Assembly (NCBI GenBank): GCA_963921425.1
Contig: OY992840.1
Coordinates: 8,868,501 to 8,932,500 of the forward strand
Direction of reading: 5' to 3'
Length of the DNA stretch: 64,000 nucleotides
Source: Dryas octopetala
Taxonomy: Eukaryota > Streptophyta > Magnoliopsida > Rosales > Rosaceae
In this document: positions 1 through 11,958 of the stretch, piece after piece
Position numbering within the stretch: the first letter of the stretch is position 1
Layout: every line of letters begins with the position of its first letter
Translations under genes and position numbers: made by a program
Notes under the pieces: generated by a model
The model's input: the letters and a program-made list of their open reading frames with translations, nothing else
Told to the model about the DNA's origin: nothing
The model's database searches: none

Positions 1-609
1 CCAATGACACATATTTTAATTAACTTTAAACATCACCCATACCCAATTTATTAGCCAATGACCCATCTAAAAAAAAAAAAAAAACAAACCCTCTTCCAAA
101 CCCATTTTATTCCTCATCTTGGTTTTGACCTCATCTGTCGACGGGTTCACCATACACCCTCCTAGGGAGTATATTGGAGTTTGTGGAAACTGCATGATAT
201 ATAGATTTTAACTCTGAAATTTTGAGTGAAAAAGTTAAAACCTAATATAAAGCCAACAAAACAGGTGTTATTTGAAAGTATTTATAATATAATAAAGAAA
301 TCAGAATGACTAATATGAGGAGCTGAACGTTTTATAAGAGATTAATCCAATGACACATATTTTTAATAACTGAAAACCTCACTCATACCTAGTTTATTAC
401 CCAATAACTCATCTAAAACAAAAAAACTCTCACCCAAACCCATTTTATTCTTCGTCTCGGTTTTGACCTCATATGTCGATGGGTTCACCACATACTCTCT
501 TAGGGTGTAGAATAGAGTTTGTAGAGGTTGCATGTTAGGTTTTAACTCTAGGTTTTTTTGTGAAAGACTTAAAACCTAACATAAAGACAACAAATCAGGT
601 GTCATTTGA
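1..609. repeat. Diverged direct repeat, two copies of about 270 bp
   Basis: Two similar blocks run in the same direction at 1-275 and about 347-609. Both open with CCAATGACACATATTTT, carry a central stretch with AAACCCATTTTATTC and a following GTTTTGACCTCAT, and close with CAGGTGTNATTTGA. Differences are spread evenly, so the duplication is old. No open frame of note lies in it. It may be a pair of terminal repeats of a decayed mobile element or a local tandem duplication; the sequence does not decide. Confidence 0.7.
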
Positions 610-1462
610 TTAATCTAACCGTTCTTATAAGAATAGTCTCTCATAGTAGCCGAACTCATAAAGACATTATCTAGTAACATGATTACATTTATGGGCCCTC
701 CCTAAAGATCCCTAAAGAGAGGCTCAAGGCGGTCACCCTTCATGCCCATGCTCTTGGCCACCCCTAAGAAGGATTATAGACGAACAAACGATCCTCTCGT
801 CGTCTCCTTCTCTCCTTCTCCTTCTCTCATCTTCTTCCTCTCGACGAACGATCCTTTTTGGCTCTCTGATTTGTGACTGATGAGTGACTCAATTTGTTTC
901 TCTCTCTCCTCTCATTTCTTACAACAAACCCTCTCTGGCTCACCGATCATCAGTCCATCACTCACTCTCTATGTCTCTCACAGTTTCACTCTCCCTCTCG
1001 ACAAACCCAGAAGGCAAAAACCCTTTGTCTCAAACTCTCAGTCAATCACTTAGGTCTCAAGCTCTCAGTTAATCACTTAGGTCTCAAGCTCTCAGCCTCT
1101 CACTGATTTGTCATTGATCTCTCATTGGAGCTTAGATCGGAGCGTGTCGAAAGTCTGGAGGTGACCAACTTGGAGAAAAAGAGTGCGGGCTTGAACCAGA
1201 GCAGCGCAAGCTTGAATTTTGGGATGTGATTTATGGAGTATTTGTTATAATTTTTTGTAATTTATGTTGTAATTTGCTATAACTTTGCTTAAAAAATAAT
1301 AGTTTTATTTTCTAACGGGTGAGACGAGTCGTGTCATGTTCACCCGTTTATATTCGTGTCATGTTCACCCGTTTATATTCATGTTTTTGTCACCTATTTC
1401 TTAACGGGTCGTTTCGTGTTTGAACTGAACCCGAAAATCACGACCCGTTTGCCAGGTCTAAC
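610..1462. other. Gene-free stretch ending in an hAT-like terminus
   Basis: No supported gene. A CT-rich tract runs from about 800 to 1010. Around 1310-1460 lies GC-richer sequence with repeated ACGGGT/ACCCGT units that ends in TTTGCCAGGTCTA at 1460. Its reverse complement, TAGACCTGGCAAACGGG, resembles the end of common plant hAT elements. No matching left end was found, so only a terminus is claimed. Confidence 0.4.
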
Positions 1463-2140
1463 CTTCCATAGTAAAGGAAGCACTAATTTAACACATAGGG
1501 ATGCATAAATAAACATATTGGGGAAGGTGACACTTGGAAGCCATATTAAAGGTGGAAAACGGGGTTGGTGAAATATTCTATTTATGTGTATAAAAGAACG
1601 TACCATAGATGATATCTCAATTTTTCTCAAAAAGCACTCACACATCAAACTCTTGTAGGGTGCCAAAACTCTCTTACCTCAATCCTATCTTTGTCGATCT
1701 AATAATATTTTTCTTTCTCGATCATCAAGTTGGATCAAAGTTCATTGCATTCAAGGTAAAGTTTGTTATCTTTTCTTTTATTTTTATTTTTTTCCTTTTT
1801 AACCAGTTTCCTTTGTTGTAATTCTTTAAGAATAATGTCCCTTACATTTTATGGACAAGATCAACATGAACAAATTAAAATTAATTTGAATATGGTGGGG
1901 ACCTTGCAGATATAGCAGTTGAGATCATATTTATCTCTACTCTAAGACCAACATTTGAATTCCCTCTTTTCCTATGGCCTTCTTTGTAGCCAAAGACTGA
2001 ATTAAAATATTAAGGAATGGCACTATTGTCATGTTAATATAGATCTCTCTTCTTTTCCTTTTTTTTTTTTTTTTAAGTGTTTGGGTAAAATTATAAACCT
2101 ACTTTTAAAAAAAAATCCGGAGGGAAAATATATAAGATTT
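1463..2140. repeat. Dispersed repeat, copy A (copy B at 4983-5665)
   Basis: This block matches 4983-5665 in the same orientation with clear divergence. Shared landmarks include a segment with ACTTGGAAGCCA, then GAACGTACCAT, ATATCTCA, CAAAAAGCA and CACACATCAAA, a T-rich stretch, GGACAAGATCAA, TTTGAATATGGTGGGG, and a closing AAGTGTTNGGGTAAAATTATAA. No conserved reading frame spans both copies. It could be an unrecognised LTR or a duplicated UTR-like segment. Confidence 0.65.
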
Positions 2141-2572
2141 GGCACCTTGGGTTGTGGGTTGTTAAAATATATGTTGGTCGTTTCTATCGTTAGTCATTAT
2201 TATAAAATGAAAAAACTAATCAATTTGGCACAAGAAGCACATTTTTTAGCCAGGTGTCTGCAGGATCCACTGAAGAAGATCCTTCCCCTTCCCTTTTTCC
2301 GGAAGAAAAGGAGGATCCAGACAAAATTGATGAAATAGAAGAGATCCTCATGAATGGAATGCAAAAAAACCAAGGATGAATTCCACTTTAAAGAGAGACG
2401 CTATAAAATATACCCATATATTTATGAAACTTATTATTTGGATGGAAATCAAGAACAAGAAAATTTGAAGTTGTAAATATTTAAAGAAAAAAATAATAAA
2501 AAATTAAGACATAAGATATATACACTAAAGATAAAAACCTTTAATTGCGGCTTGTTTGGGTGGTAGTGGATA

Positions 2573-2976
2573 CAGTTCCCGAGTGGATTTCTAATACTAC
2601 AATGTCGTCAGTAGTGACTTATAAGGGATTGGGCTACTCCTCTCATTGCCACCAATTGGTTTTGGGATGGATGCCTAGATTCCTTCATGGTATCAAAGCA
2701 GGCTATCCACGTGTTGGGTCCCAACGGCCACACGTGCTCCCATGTCACCCAATATGAATTGTTCATGTGTTAGGCTTAAATGACACCACACATGCGGGCC
2801 GGGACGTGTTGAGAGAAATATCCCACATTGAAAATATGAGGCATTGCATAGTGGCTTATAAGGGTTTGGGCTACTCTTCCCATTGCCAATTGGTTTTGGG
2901 ATGAATGCCTAGATTCCTTCATGGGCTACTTCTCCTATTGTCAATTGGTTTTAGGTTGGATACCTAGATTCCTTCA
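2573..2976 (+). mobile_element. Decayed TRIM retroelement, same family as 9343-9707
   Basis: A non-coding miniature LTR element. A left repeat ends at 2687 in TTCCTTCA and is followed directly by TGGTATCAAAGC (2688-2699), one base off the usual initiator-Met tRNA primer-binding site. The internal part shares CCAACGGCCACACGTGCTCCCA (position about 2722) with the 9.3 kb element. The right repeat runs about 2807-2921, starting TGTTGAGAG, and a further partial repeat copy follows at 2922-2976. The 5' part of the left repeat is diverged, so the left border is approximate. No target duplication was found. Confidence 0.75.
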
Positions 2977-3930
2977 TAAGCCCCCCTGGATCGTTATGGC
3001 TCTTGCTTGGAGCTGCTTGCCGATGAATGTGGTGAAAGTACGTAAACTATGATGATGCAGGCGAGGTGGTTTAAATTTGTGGGTCCTCTCCAAAGCGGAC
3101 CCCAAGGCGATCGCCCTTAATTCGAGCCCATTATCTGGGCCAGCCCTGTGAGGGATTATATATGATGCTTGAAAGCCAAAATAAAGACATAGAAGACAAG
3201 GTTGGTGAGTTTTGAAATCCACTCACATATCCAAAGTCTTACAAGGGTACTTAAGTTTTCTAAAAAACCACTTTGAAAACGAGAGATTGTATATAGAAGA
3301 ACCAAAAATGATAACTCAATTTTTGTGAAAAGTTACTCTTAGAGGCATACCTTTGAAAACGAGGTGCATGGCCGTTCTTAATTGGTGAAGTAATTTGTCT
3401 AATTAATTTCATTAAGAAACAAGACCTTAGCCTACTAACTAGCTATATGGAAGTGAACATATATGTCCAGCTTCTTAGAGTGACTATGGCCGCTTAGGCC
3501 AAGGAAGTGTTTGTCTATGTTTAATGACCTCATTCGGGTTGGTTCTTTTAGAGTTGTAATCTAGTTTTGTTTGCTAGGCGCCACCCTTTGGGCCCCTATT
3601 CTCAACAAAAAAAAAAAAAACCACTCCTATCATTATCTCACATTTCTTTGCTTGAAAAAATTGAATTTTTTGGTTGAATTTTTCTTAAGGTAAAAAAACT
3701 TAAATGTAATTGAATTGCATGTCGCTTGTTTAGTCTCATTTCGTGCTCGTGTCGTGCTTGGCCTAGGGCATGCCGTGCTTGATAGGCTAAAATATTCAGC
3801 CCGACCCATTTATTTGAATCGTGTTTGTGTCGATTCAGCCCATTTTGTGCTCGGGTCATGTCATTCATGTTTTAGTCATGTCATGTATGCGCTTCTCATG
3901 CTAGCCCAACTTATTTAACACATTTAACTT

Positions 3931-3970
<40 letters not shown>

Positions 3971-4982
3971 ATACAAATTAAGTATGTGAACACTAATAGT
4001 GAAGGAGAGAGTGGGAAACTTGGAAGAGAGAATAAATGTGTAGAAAACGAGGAGGTGAGTTCTCCCATATTGAATTTATTTAATCTAGTGTTAGTGTTTG
4101 TTATTGTTTAATCATAATAATGGTTTTTATTGTGGAACAGTGACTATTTGCCCAGTAAAAGAATTTAAAGAAGATGCCGAGCACTTAGCACTGGTACCCC
4201 GTTTGCTCAGAGAAGATGCAGTCAATGACAGCAACAGGCTTGAATGCTTGATGTCGATCTCTAAAGAAACCCTGGCCTTTCCCATCTTTGCCATTAGTGC
4301 CTAAGCTCTCTTCATGCTAGTGGGTTGTATTTGTGTTTGTATCAAATACTAGTTAACTATAACCCCACTTGTTTAATTATTTGTGTCAAAATTGATCAAC
4401 ACTAACGGGGATTGGGTTTGACACTAACGAGTGTCAAAATTACTTGGTTTAGGCTAGGGCAGATTGCAGCTGGTGGTGTCCTTGGTGACCACAACGGGGA
4501 CTGGGGTTGGTGGCTATGCGATCAACTTGGGTGTAGGCCAAATATTGCAAGCGCACTGAGCTTTGGGCTATAGTCTATATGCTCTTCAGCTTGCTTAGGA
4601 AAACAGATATACGGATGTGTGGGTTGAGTTGGATTCTGCCAACGTACGCCGTCGAGCTGGTGTTGTTGTCTCTTGCCACTATTATTAAGAGCTGCCAAGA
4701 GTTGCTGCGCCGATCTTTGCGGTGTAATTAGTCTTGTATCTTTTCCTTCTGGTCCCTCTTGTGCGTGTGCTGTGTTGTTTGAGGATTTGGTAGGGGTTAG
4801 TGATCGGGTTAGAAGCTTAGAGCGGTTGTTTAGTCTCTTTGGTTTTGGGCGATAAATCCCGATGCTTAATTACCAAAAAAAGAATAAACTAATCAATGCA
4901 CCATACAAAATACAAATATGGGAAAAATTAAGAAGGAACTATATATATTACATTACAAATCCTATTAGCCACTAATGAACCT
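2977..4982. other. Gene-free repetitive stretch with a (TA)n microsatellite
   Basis: No supported gene. GC-richer pieces at about 3080-3160 (with GGCGATCGCC and GGCCAGCCCTG) and 3715-3910 look like transposon debris. Short fragments at about 3180-3340 and 3985-4070 recall the 1.5 kb/5 kb dispersed repeat. A perfect (TA)n run lies at about 3940-3966. Open frames at 4098-4304 and 4673-4855 have no recognisable protein similarity. Confidence 0.5.
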
Positions 4983-5665
4983 TCCATATAGTGTAGAGTA
5001 AGCACTAGTTTAACACACAAGGATACATAAATTAAGAAACATACAGAGTATGTAAACAGTAACGTTGAGGGAGAGTGTATACACTTGGAAGCCACAGACA
5101 GCAAGGCGGAGGAAACGATGTTCGTGAGTTTGAGTTCATGTTTATATGGTATAAAAAACGTACCATATATATATATGACATCTCAGGTTTTTATCAAAAA
5201 GCATTCACATATCAAATTCTTACAGGATACTAAAACCCCTTCCTTCTATCGATCATATCTCTGGTCTAACAATATATTTTTCTTCTGGGTTCAAGTTGAA
5301 TCAGACTTCATTGCCTGCAAAAGGTAAATTATCTTTTCTCTTGTTTTTATCCTTTTTAATAAGTTTTCTAGCTCCCTTGTAATTCTTTAGGAATAATATA
5401 TATCCTTTACATTTCCTGGACAAGATCAAAATGAAAAAAACTGATTTGAATATGGTGGGGGATTGCAGATCTAGTGGTTGAGATCGTATTTATCTCTAAC
5501 CCCATACCAACATTCGAAATCCCTCTCTTCGATCCATTGAGCATTATAATAGGTCATGGCTGCTATGGCAGATCGATCTAGGTCTCTCTTTATTTTTTAA
5601 GTGTTCAAGTAAAATTATAACCTACTTTTTAAAAAAAGTTGGTGGGAAAATAAGATTTGGCGGGT
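4983..5665. repeat. Dispersed repeat, copy B (copy A at 1463-2140)
   Basis: Second copy of the block described at 1463-2140, same orientation, about 3.5 kb away. Landmarks shared in order include ACTTGGAAGCCA, AAAACGTACCATA, ATCAAAAAGCATTCACA, a GGACAAGATCAAAATGAA stretch and TTGAATATGGTGGGG. The copies differ by substitutions and small gaps throughout. Confidence 0.65.
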
Positions 5666-5674
5666 GGAATCCAC

Positions 5675-6070
5675 TCATTTAAAAAAAAACAAATAGTGTA
5701 GTTTGGTGGTTGTTTCAATTTCGTTTTTGTTGTTTCAATTTTTTCAATCTACTTTTCGTAATTTCAAAATTGTTTCAATCAAATCCAAAATCATAATTCC
5801 GTCAAGTTTTTAGATGGTATAATCGTTAAAGCAAGGATATAATTGTTTCAATAAAAAAAAGACGGTAATAATTTTTTTATTCTTGGACGATTATACCCCT
5901 GCCTTAACGGTTCTACCATCTTAAAACATGATGGAACTCTAAATTTGTACTTGATTAAAACAATTTCAAAACTATAAGAACTTGATTGAAAAAATTGAAA
6001 CAACAGGAACAAAATTGAAACAATCACCAAACTAGCTACAGGGACCAAAATGGTTGTTTGCCCATTTCAA
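5675..6070. mobile_element. Foldback MITE of about 0.4 kb
   Basis: The two ends are inverted copies. The left arm contains AGTTTGGTGGTTGTTTCAATT (from about 5701) and the right arm contains its near reverse complement AATTGAAACAATCACCAAACT (about 6013-6033). Inverted similarity continues inwards through the TTGTTTCAAT and ATCTAAAAACTTGACG-like parts. No protein is encoded. Exact borders, and hence target duplication and superfamily, could not be fixed. Confidence 0.65.
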
Positions 6071-7852
6071 ATTGGATCACCAGCAAACTAAGCCTTAAAA
6101 TAAATAATGACATGCTTCACATATTAAATCCAATGGTTCACAATATGCTAGTTTCATTTTTTTCTAACATTTCTTTCTCTTTAACTCCTCTTCACTGTAA
6201 CCACCACCAGCATTAAGCCAAAAAAAAAGTAAAATTGCATCGGGTTTATTTAGGACATATAGCTTTAGGTAATCAAAAGCTTAGAAAGGAGACTAGATAG
6301 GCAGTAGATCGAGATGGTGAATCAGATTAGGACACATGGTGTTAATTAAGAACTTCTCATATTTATATATATCCAATACTTCTCATTTTTCTAAAGTGTT
6401 ATAGTAAACTTATAACTAATTTTTGGAATACACGCTATATACATAATACATTGCATTTATCTTGCAAAATGTAGAAACAAGAGGAATATTTGCTCAACTT
6501 CTAAAATTAGAAATCTAGATACCTTTTTAGCTAGAGTGTGTAATAGGAAATAAATATTCAGGGACTCCTAGAAAAATATATATATTCAGGGAGTATTATT
6601 TGCACTCCCCACTTGTATACTTGCACTCCTCTGGGGAGTACAAATTAATATTGAACTTTCTTTTATCTTGAAAATATATAAGTTGAATGATCGATGTAGC
6701 CCGGCCAAGTTATGTGTAATAGGACATTGGTATGGACTTTTTAATTGTTATTATAGGGAAAAGTTAGATGAATCATTTATATGTTGGGGTTTATTAAATG
6801 TATATGTATTACTACAGACAATCTGACTCTAGAGATCACGAATACCTGCACTGTATATCATTTGAATGGCTCAGTAAATGAATCAAAAACCTCAAAATAA
6901 AACACAAGTATCAGCATGCACTGTTGTTCGAATGACAACCCGGCCTATTCCATGTGTGGTTAACTGCTCTTCAGAGAAATTCTTACTATATATATGTGGT
7001 TATTCGAAACTCCCTAGCTACTCACATAAGTACTATTATGTTCAACAGAGTTTGAAGACATAAAACTAACCTGTAGAGATGGACCCAGGTACCCTTGAAA
7101 CAATCAATATGTATTGGTTTTTTTTGGTAGAAAAATCAATGTTCATTTTACTACATGTCTATGTGATGACCATGAATGTTACATTAATCATTTGTAATTA
7201 TCCAGGCTAAATTGCATTGTTAGTGTCTGCTAGCTATTTGGGCTTGTTTTTAATATTGTCCCCGATATTTTAAGTTTTTAAACTTGCAATTTATTAAAGT
7301 TATCATTATTAGGACAATTACTAACTTTCGTTAATTTTTTGTTCGAATAGTGCACAAGGAGAGCACAAGAAAAAACGTACATTAAGTAGGTTTAAGCCAG
7401 TTTAGTTGGTATCCTGCTATTCAACTCTCTAAAAAAAAAAAAAGCAAGGTACTTTTGAGGTTTCTTGAGAAAAGACATATACCTTAAAATGACTTAAACC
7501 AACCTAAAATAACGTAAATGCCCCTTCACATGCTTTTCACATGCTTCCCAGCTCACTTTGTACAAAAAATTATGGAAAGCTTGCAATTGTCCTAACTTGA
7601 CTCCCTAAATATACAATTTGGTCTTATAACTACTTTCTCTCTAAATATATAATTTCTTTTGTTAAATTTATCTAGTCCATAACAAACAAAGATTATGTTA
7701 TACAAAAGTAAAAAAAAAAAAAACAAATCTGATAGCAAGTCCAAATAGAAGAGCTGTTAACTTGTTAAGAAACCATGCTCCATTCTAAACTTACATATCC
7801 CTTGTGTGTTTTCATTATAGTTGGAGGCTCTAGAGTATTTGTATCAACAAGA
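6071..7852. other. Gene-free stretch
   Basis: AT-rich DNA with short poly-A and poly-T runs. Nothing recognisable as a gene, RNA or bounded repeat was seen. The last part, before 7853, is the upstream flank of the cullin copy. It shows no clear promoter and no target duplication that could mark the copy's left edge. Confidence 0.5.
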
Positions 7853-10412
7853 ATGCAACGCAGAGTTATCGAATTCGATCAAGGATGGGACTATATAATG
7901 GAGAAGGGGTTCAATAAGCTGAGGAGAATTTAGAAGGATTGCCGGAGTCTCCATTCGACGCGGACCAATATATGATGCTTTACACAATTACCTATAACAT
8001 GTGTGCTCAAAAGGCCCCTCACAATTATGCTCAACAGCTTTATGACAAATATGGGGAGACATTTGAGGAATACATTACTTCAACAGTCTTGCCCTCTCTA
8101 AGAGACAAGCATATATGATGAATTTCTGCTGCAGGAGCTTGCCAAGAGATGGGGAAATCATAGAGTTATGGTTAGGTGGATGTCACGCTTCTTTCATTAT
8201 CTTGATTTCTACTTCATCCCTCAGATGTCACTTCCTAGCCTAAATGAAATTGGACATAGATGCTTCCTCAATTTGGTTTATCAGGAGGTATATGGTAATG
8301 TCAGAGTTGCAGCACTTGGTCTAATTCGTAAAGAACGCGAGGGAGAGCAGATTGATAGAGCACTGTTGAAGACTGTAATAAACATGTTTGTTGAAATTGG
8401 AATGGGAGAAATATATGTATATGAAGTGGACTTTGAAAAACACATGCTAGGAGATACCGTTGAGTACTATTCTCGTAAAGCATCACGTTGGACTTTGGAG
8501 GATTCATGTGCAGATTATATGTTGAAGGCTGAGGGATGCTTGAGAAGGGAGAAGGAAAGAGCTTCTCATTACCTGCATTCAAGCAGTGAGGAGAAGCTGC
8601 TGGAGAAAGTACAACACGAGTTGTTGGTGGTCTATGCAAATCAATTGCTTGAAAAGGAGCATTTCCTTGCTTTTCTTAGAGATGGTAAGGCCGAGGATCT
8701 TGCTAGGATGCATACACTCTACCAAAAAATACCTCGAGGCTTCGAAACTGTTGCTAATGCATTTCAACAGCACATGACTGCGGAAGGTACAACCTTGGTC
8801 CAAGAGGCTGAAGATGCTGCAAGTAACCAGACTTCCAATGGAGCTGAACAGGTACTTGTCAGAAAGATAATTGAGCTGCATCATAAGTATATGGCACGTG
8901 TCAGTGATTGCTTCATGAACCACTCTCTCTTTCACAAGGCTATTGAAGATGTTTTAGAGGTAGTTTGCAATAAAGCTATAGCAGGGACTTCATGTGCTGA
9001 ATTATTTGCTGCATTCTGTGACAATGTCCTCAGAAAGGGTGGGAGTGAGAAGTTGAGTGATGAGGCCATAGAAGAAGAGCTTGAGAAGGTTGTCAAGCTG
9101 CTTCCATATATCCATGAGAAAAACCTTTTTGCAGATTTCTACTGGAAGAAACTTGCTCGTCGGCTACTTTTTTATCAGAGTGCCAACGAGGACCATGAAA
9201 AAAGTATTCTAACAAAGCTGAAGCAACAATGTGGTGGAAAGTTTACCTCAAAGATGGAGGGAATGCTTACAGATTTGGCACTGGCTCAGGACAACCAGGC
9301 CATCTTTGAGGAATATCTTCGCAATAACCCAAATGTAAATCCTTTTGAGAGTAATGTGGAGCAATGTCCCACATCGGAAATCTAGAGCTTAGCATATGTG
9401 CTTATAAGTCTTGGGCCTCTCCACCCATTACCAATTGGTTTTGGGTTGGATGCTCTAATTCTATCATGGTATCAGAGCTTGGTTATTCGCGTGTAAGGCC
9501 CAACGGCCACACGTGCTCCCACGTCACCCAATACAATTTGTTCACGTGTAAGGCTCAAAAATATCGCCATACGTGCGGGGGCGTGTTGAGAGTAATGTGG
9601 AGCAATGTCCCACATCGGAAAACTAAGGCTTAACATATGTGCTTATAAGTCTTGGGCCTCTCCATCCATTGCCAATTGGTTTTGGGTTGGATGCTCTAAT
9701 TCTAACAAATCCTGGGATGGATTTGTCAGTCACTGTTCTCACAACTGGTTTCTGGCCAAGTTACAAATCATTTGATTTTTACCTTCCTGCAGAGATGATG
9801 AAGTGTGTCCAAGTTTTCCAGGAATTCTATGAAACAGAAAGGAACAACAGAAAACTTACATGGGTTTACTCAATGGGCACTTGCAACATTATTGGCAAGT
9901 TTGAGCCAAAAGAAATTGAATTGGTTGTGTCAACCTATCAGGCTGCTCTCCTGCTGCTCTTCAACACTGCAGATAGATTGAGCTATTCAGAAATATCAGC
10001 TCAGTTAAACCTTACCGGTGACGACTTGGTTAGAATTCTTCATTCGCTGTCATGTTCCAAGTACAAGATACTCATTAAGGAGCCAAATACGAAGACTATC
10101 TCTCCAAATGACAACTTTGAGTCCAACTCCAAGTTTGCAGACAGAATGAAGAGAATTAAGATTCCTCTGCCAACAGTGGATGAAAGGAAGGACGTAATCC
10201 AAGATGTTGACAAAGACAGGCGATATGCTACTGATGCTGCAATCGTGCGGATTATGAAGAGTCAGAAAGTTCTTGCTCACCGACAATTGGTTGTGGAGTG
10301 TGTTGATCAGTTGAGACATATGTTCAAGCCTGACATCAAAGCAATTAAGAAGCGCATAGAAGATCTGGAGATGGACAAGAGAAACCTAAACATGGTTAGG
10401 TATCTTCCATAG
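7853..10412 (+). pseudogene. CUL1: Intronless cullin-1-like retrocopy, broken by a TRIM element
   Basis: Translation matches plant CUL1, the scaffold of SCF ubiquitin ligases, almost end to end. Landmarks are a QGWD start, [63 protein letters not shown], and the C-terminal neddylation region with VRIMKS and MFKPD. Plant CUL1 genes have many introns; none is present, so this is probably a processed copy, although no poly(A) tail or flanking duplication was found. Two compensating frameshifts lie near 7930 and 8112; the first puts a TAG at 7931. The main frame opens at 8168. A 365 bp TRIM at 9343-9707 interrupts it after the NNPNVN codons. Near the C terminus the residues just before the final RYLP are shortened compared with the family, removing part of the last winged-helix stretch. 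Confidence 0.9.
9343..9707 (+). mobile_element. Complete TRIM retroelement inside the cullin copy
   Basis: Two 124 bp terminal repeats (9343-9466 and 9584-9707) flank a 117 bp non-coding middle. The repeats run TGTTGAGAG...TCTAACA; the left copy has T for G at position 2. The primer-binding site TGGTATCAGAGC follows the left repeat at 9467-9478 and matches the initiator-Met tRNA type. A G-rich tract (TGCGGGGGCG) sits just before the right repeat. A perfect 5 bp target duplication AATCC lies at 9338-9342 and 9708-9712. The repeats contain ATGTCCCACATCGGAAA and CCAATTGGTTTTGGGTTGGA. It encodes nothing and must have moved using proteins supplied elsewhere. Confidence 0.95.
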
Positions 10413-11958
10413 TTCAAGTGTTGGAGCCTTCATAACTTGGGATATGCTGCAAGCTATCAGGAACATAATTATAGTTTCCTTGGATTTTAGAACTTCTGTA
10501 AATTTAAACTATGTGCTACTCCTTTAAAATTGCCATAAATTTGAGACTTTCTGTGAACTTAAACTATGAATTGGCTCATCAATTATCTGTTTTTCCCTAC
10601 TAATTAAATTTCATGGGTGCAGAATGATGTCATCTATGCATCAAGCTGTAGGTACAACTTATGCTTCGTTTGCTTTACTTATTCAATGAATTTGTCTTTT
10701 GGACAAATGATCTCTAATTCTTGTGGTTTCATATGTGCAGTGTGGTATGTATAGCCATTTTTATTTTGTCAGAAGGATGGGCAAAATGAAATGCTCTTAA
10801 ATTTGAAAGATGTCACAATGCTGATCTCAAGCAAGCCAACAGTCAGTGTTAAGCACTTTTGCACATTAGAATCATGAGGCACCACAAATGCAAGTTATGA
10901 AATGAACAATAATTCTGAAGTTGATTAATGCACTTGAAAGTATTGAATCATCCAGGTTGATTGGTGACTTTTTTAGCAATGCCATTAAGCCCATAAGGCA
11001 TAATGCATGATAATACACCTAAGACACACACACATCATGTCTTAGGATAGGGAGTTTTAACACATCAGGCATAGATTTTGTAGCATAGCCTAGCTCTAGC
11101 TAGGATCAGCCTGACATTTCGTAGACCATATATAACTCACTTCCATTCTTGAGTTTCTTCAATTTTAATTTTAATTCCTCTAGTTTTTCTGTTGGCATGA
11201 TCTCTGCATGGAGCTTCAAGATCTCTTCATGTAATTTTTTAAAATTGCATCTCCAACAACTCTGTTTCACATGTTTCAGTTTTTATTTGCGAAGTAGCCA
11301 CCACATCAACAGTTTCAGTTCCATTTGTGGTCAAATCACATTTCTTGAAAAATCCCACTTACATAATTCAAGAAAAGATGAATTCTTCGGTGAAAACAAT
11401 CCAAACTTTGTAGAATACTATTAATTTTGTGATCAGAGTGTGATTTAGCTTCTTGAACTTCTTGATGTGGGACAGGAGTAGAGTTGGCCCTGATTTACGT
11501 TCAAATCTTTTCATTTTTTTAGAGTTAAAAGAAAAAAAATGATCATCTTTTCCAATAGAGGACAAGTTTTTCATATAATTAGATAGAATGACACATATTG
11601 GCCAAAAAAAAAAAGATAGAATGACACATGAAGGAGCAATAGACAGCACAGCGACATAGTGAGAATCAGTGACATGGCAACATAATCTATGAATGTTTTT
11701 TTTTGGCTGGGGAACATAATCTATGAATGTTAGTGTAGAAATTATGACAAAGTGACATAATCTGTGATGTCAGTGTAAGAATATATAAAGAATCAGTGAT
11801 GTGGGAAACAATTTAATAGTTTAATCCTCTGACCAAAAATAAAAATAGTTTAATCCTAACACAGCATTGACTTTGAATTCAAATCCTATTTAATTACATT
11901 TGGGATTGATCTAAAAGGAAGAAATCAAAAGAATTATTCAAAGAAAAAGAGGAACAAT
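10413..11958. other. Gene-free spacer
   Basis: 3' flank of the cullin copy. Two similar short segments near 10475-10575 share the phrase TAAACTATG. No poly(A) tail typical of a fresh processed copy is evident. Nothing else supportable was seen up to the AKR start codon. Confidence 0.45.

Noticed and set aside
9343-9707. Cassandra-type TRIM carrying a 5S rRNA segment
   Set aside because: No 5S RNA control-box sequence is present in the repeats.
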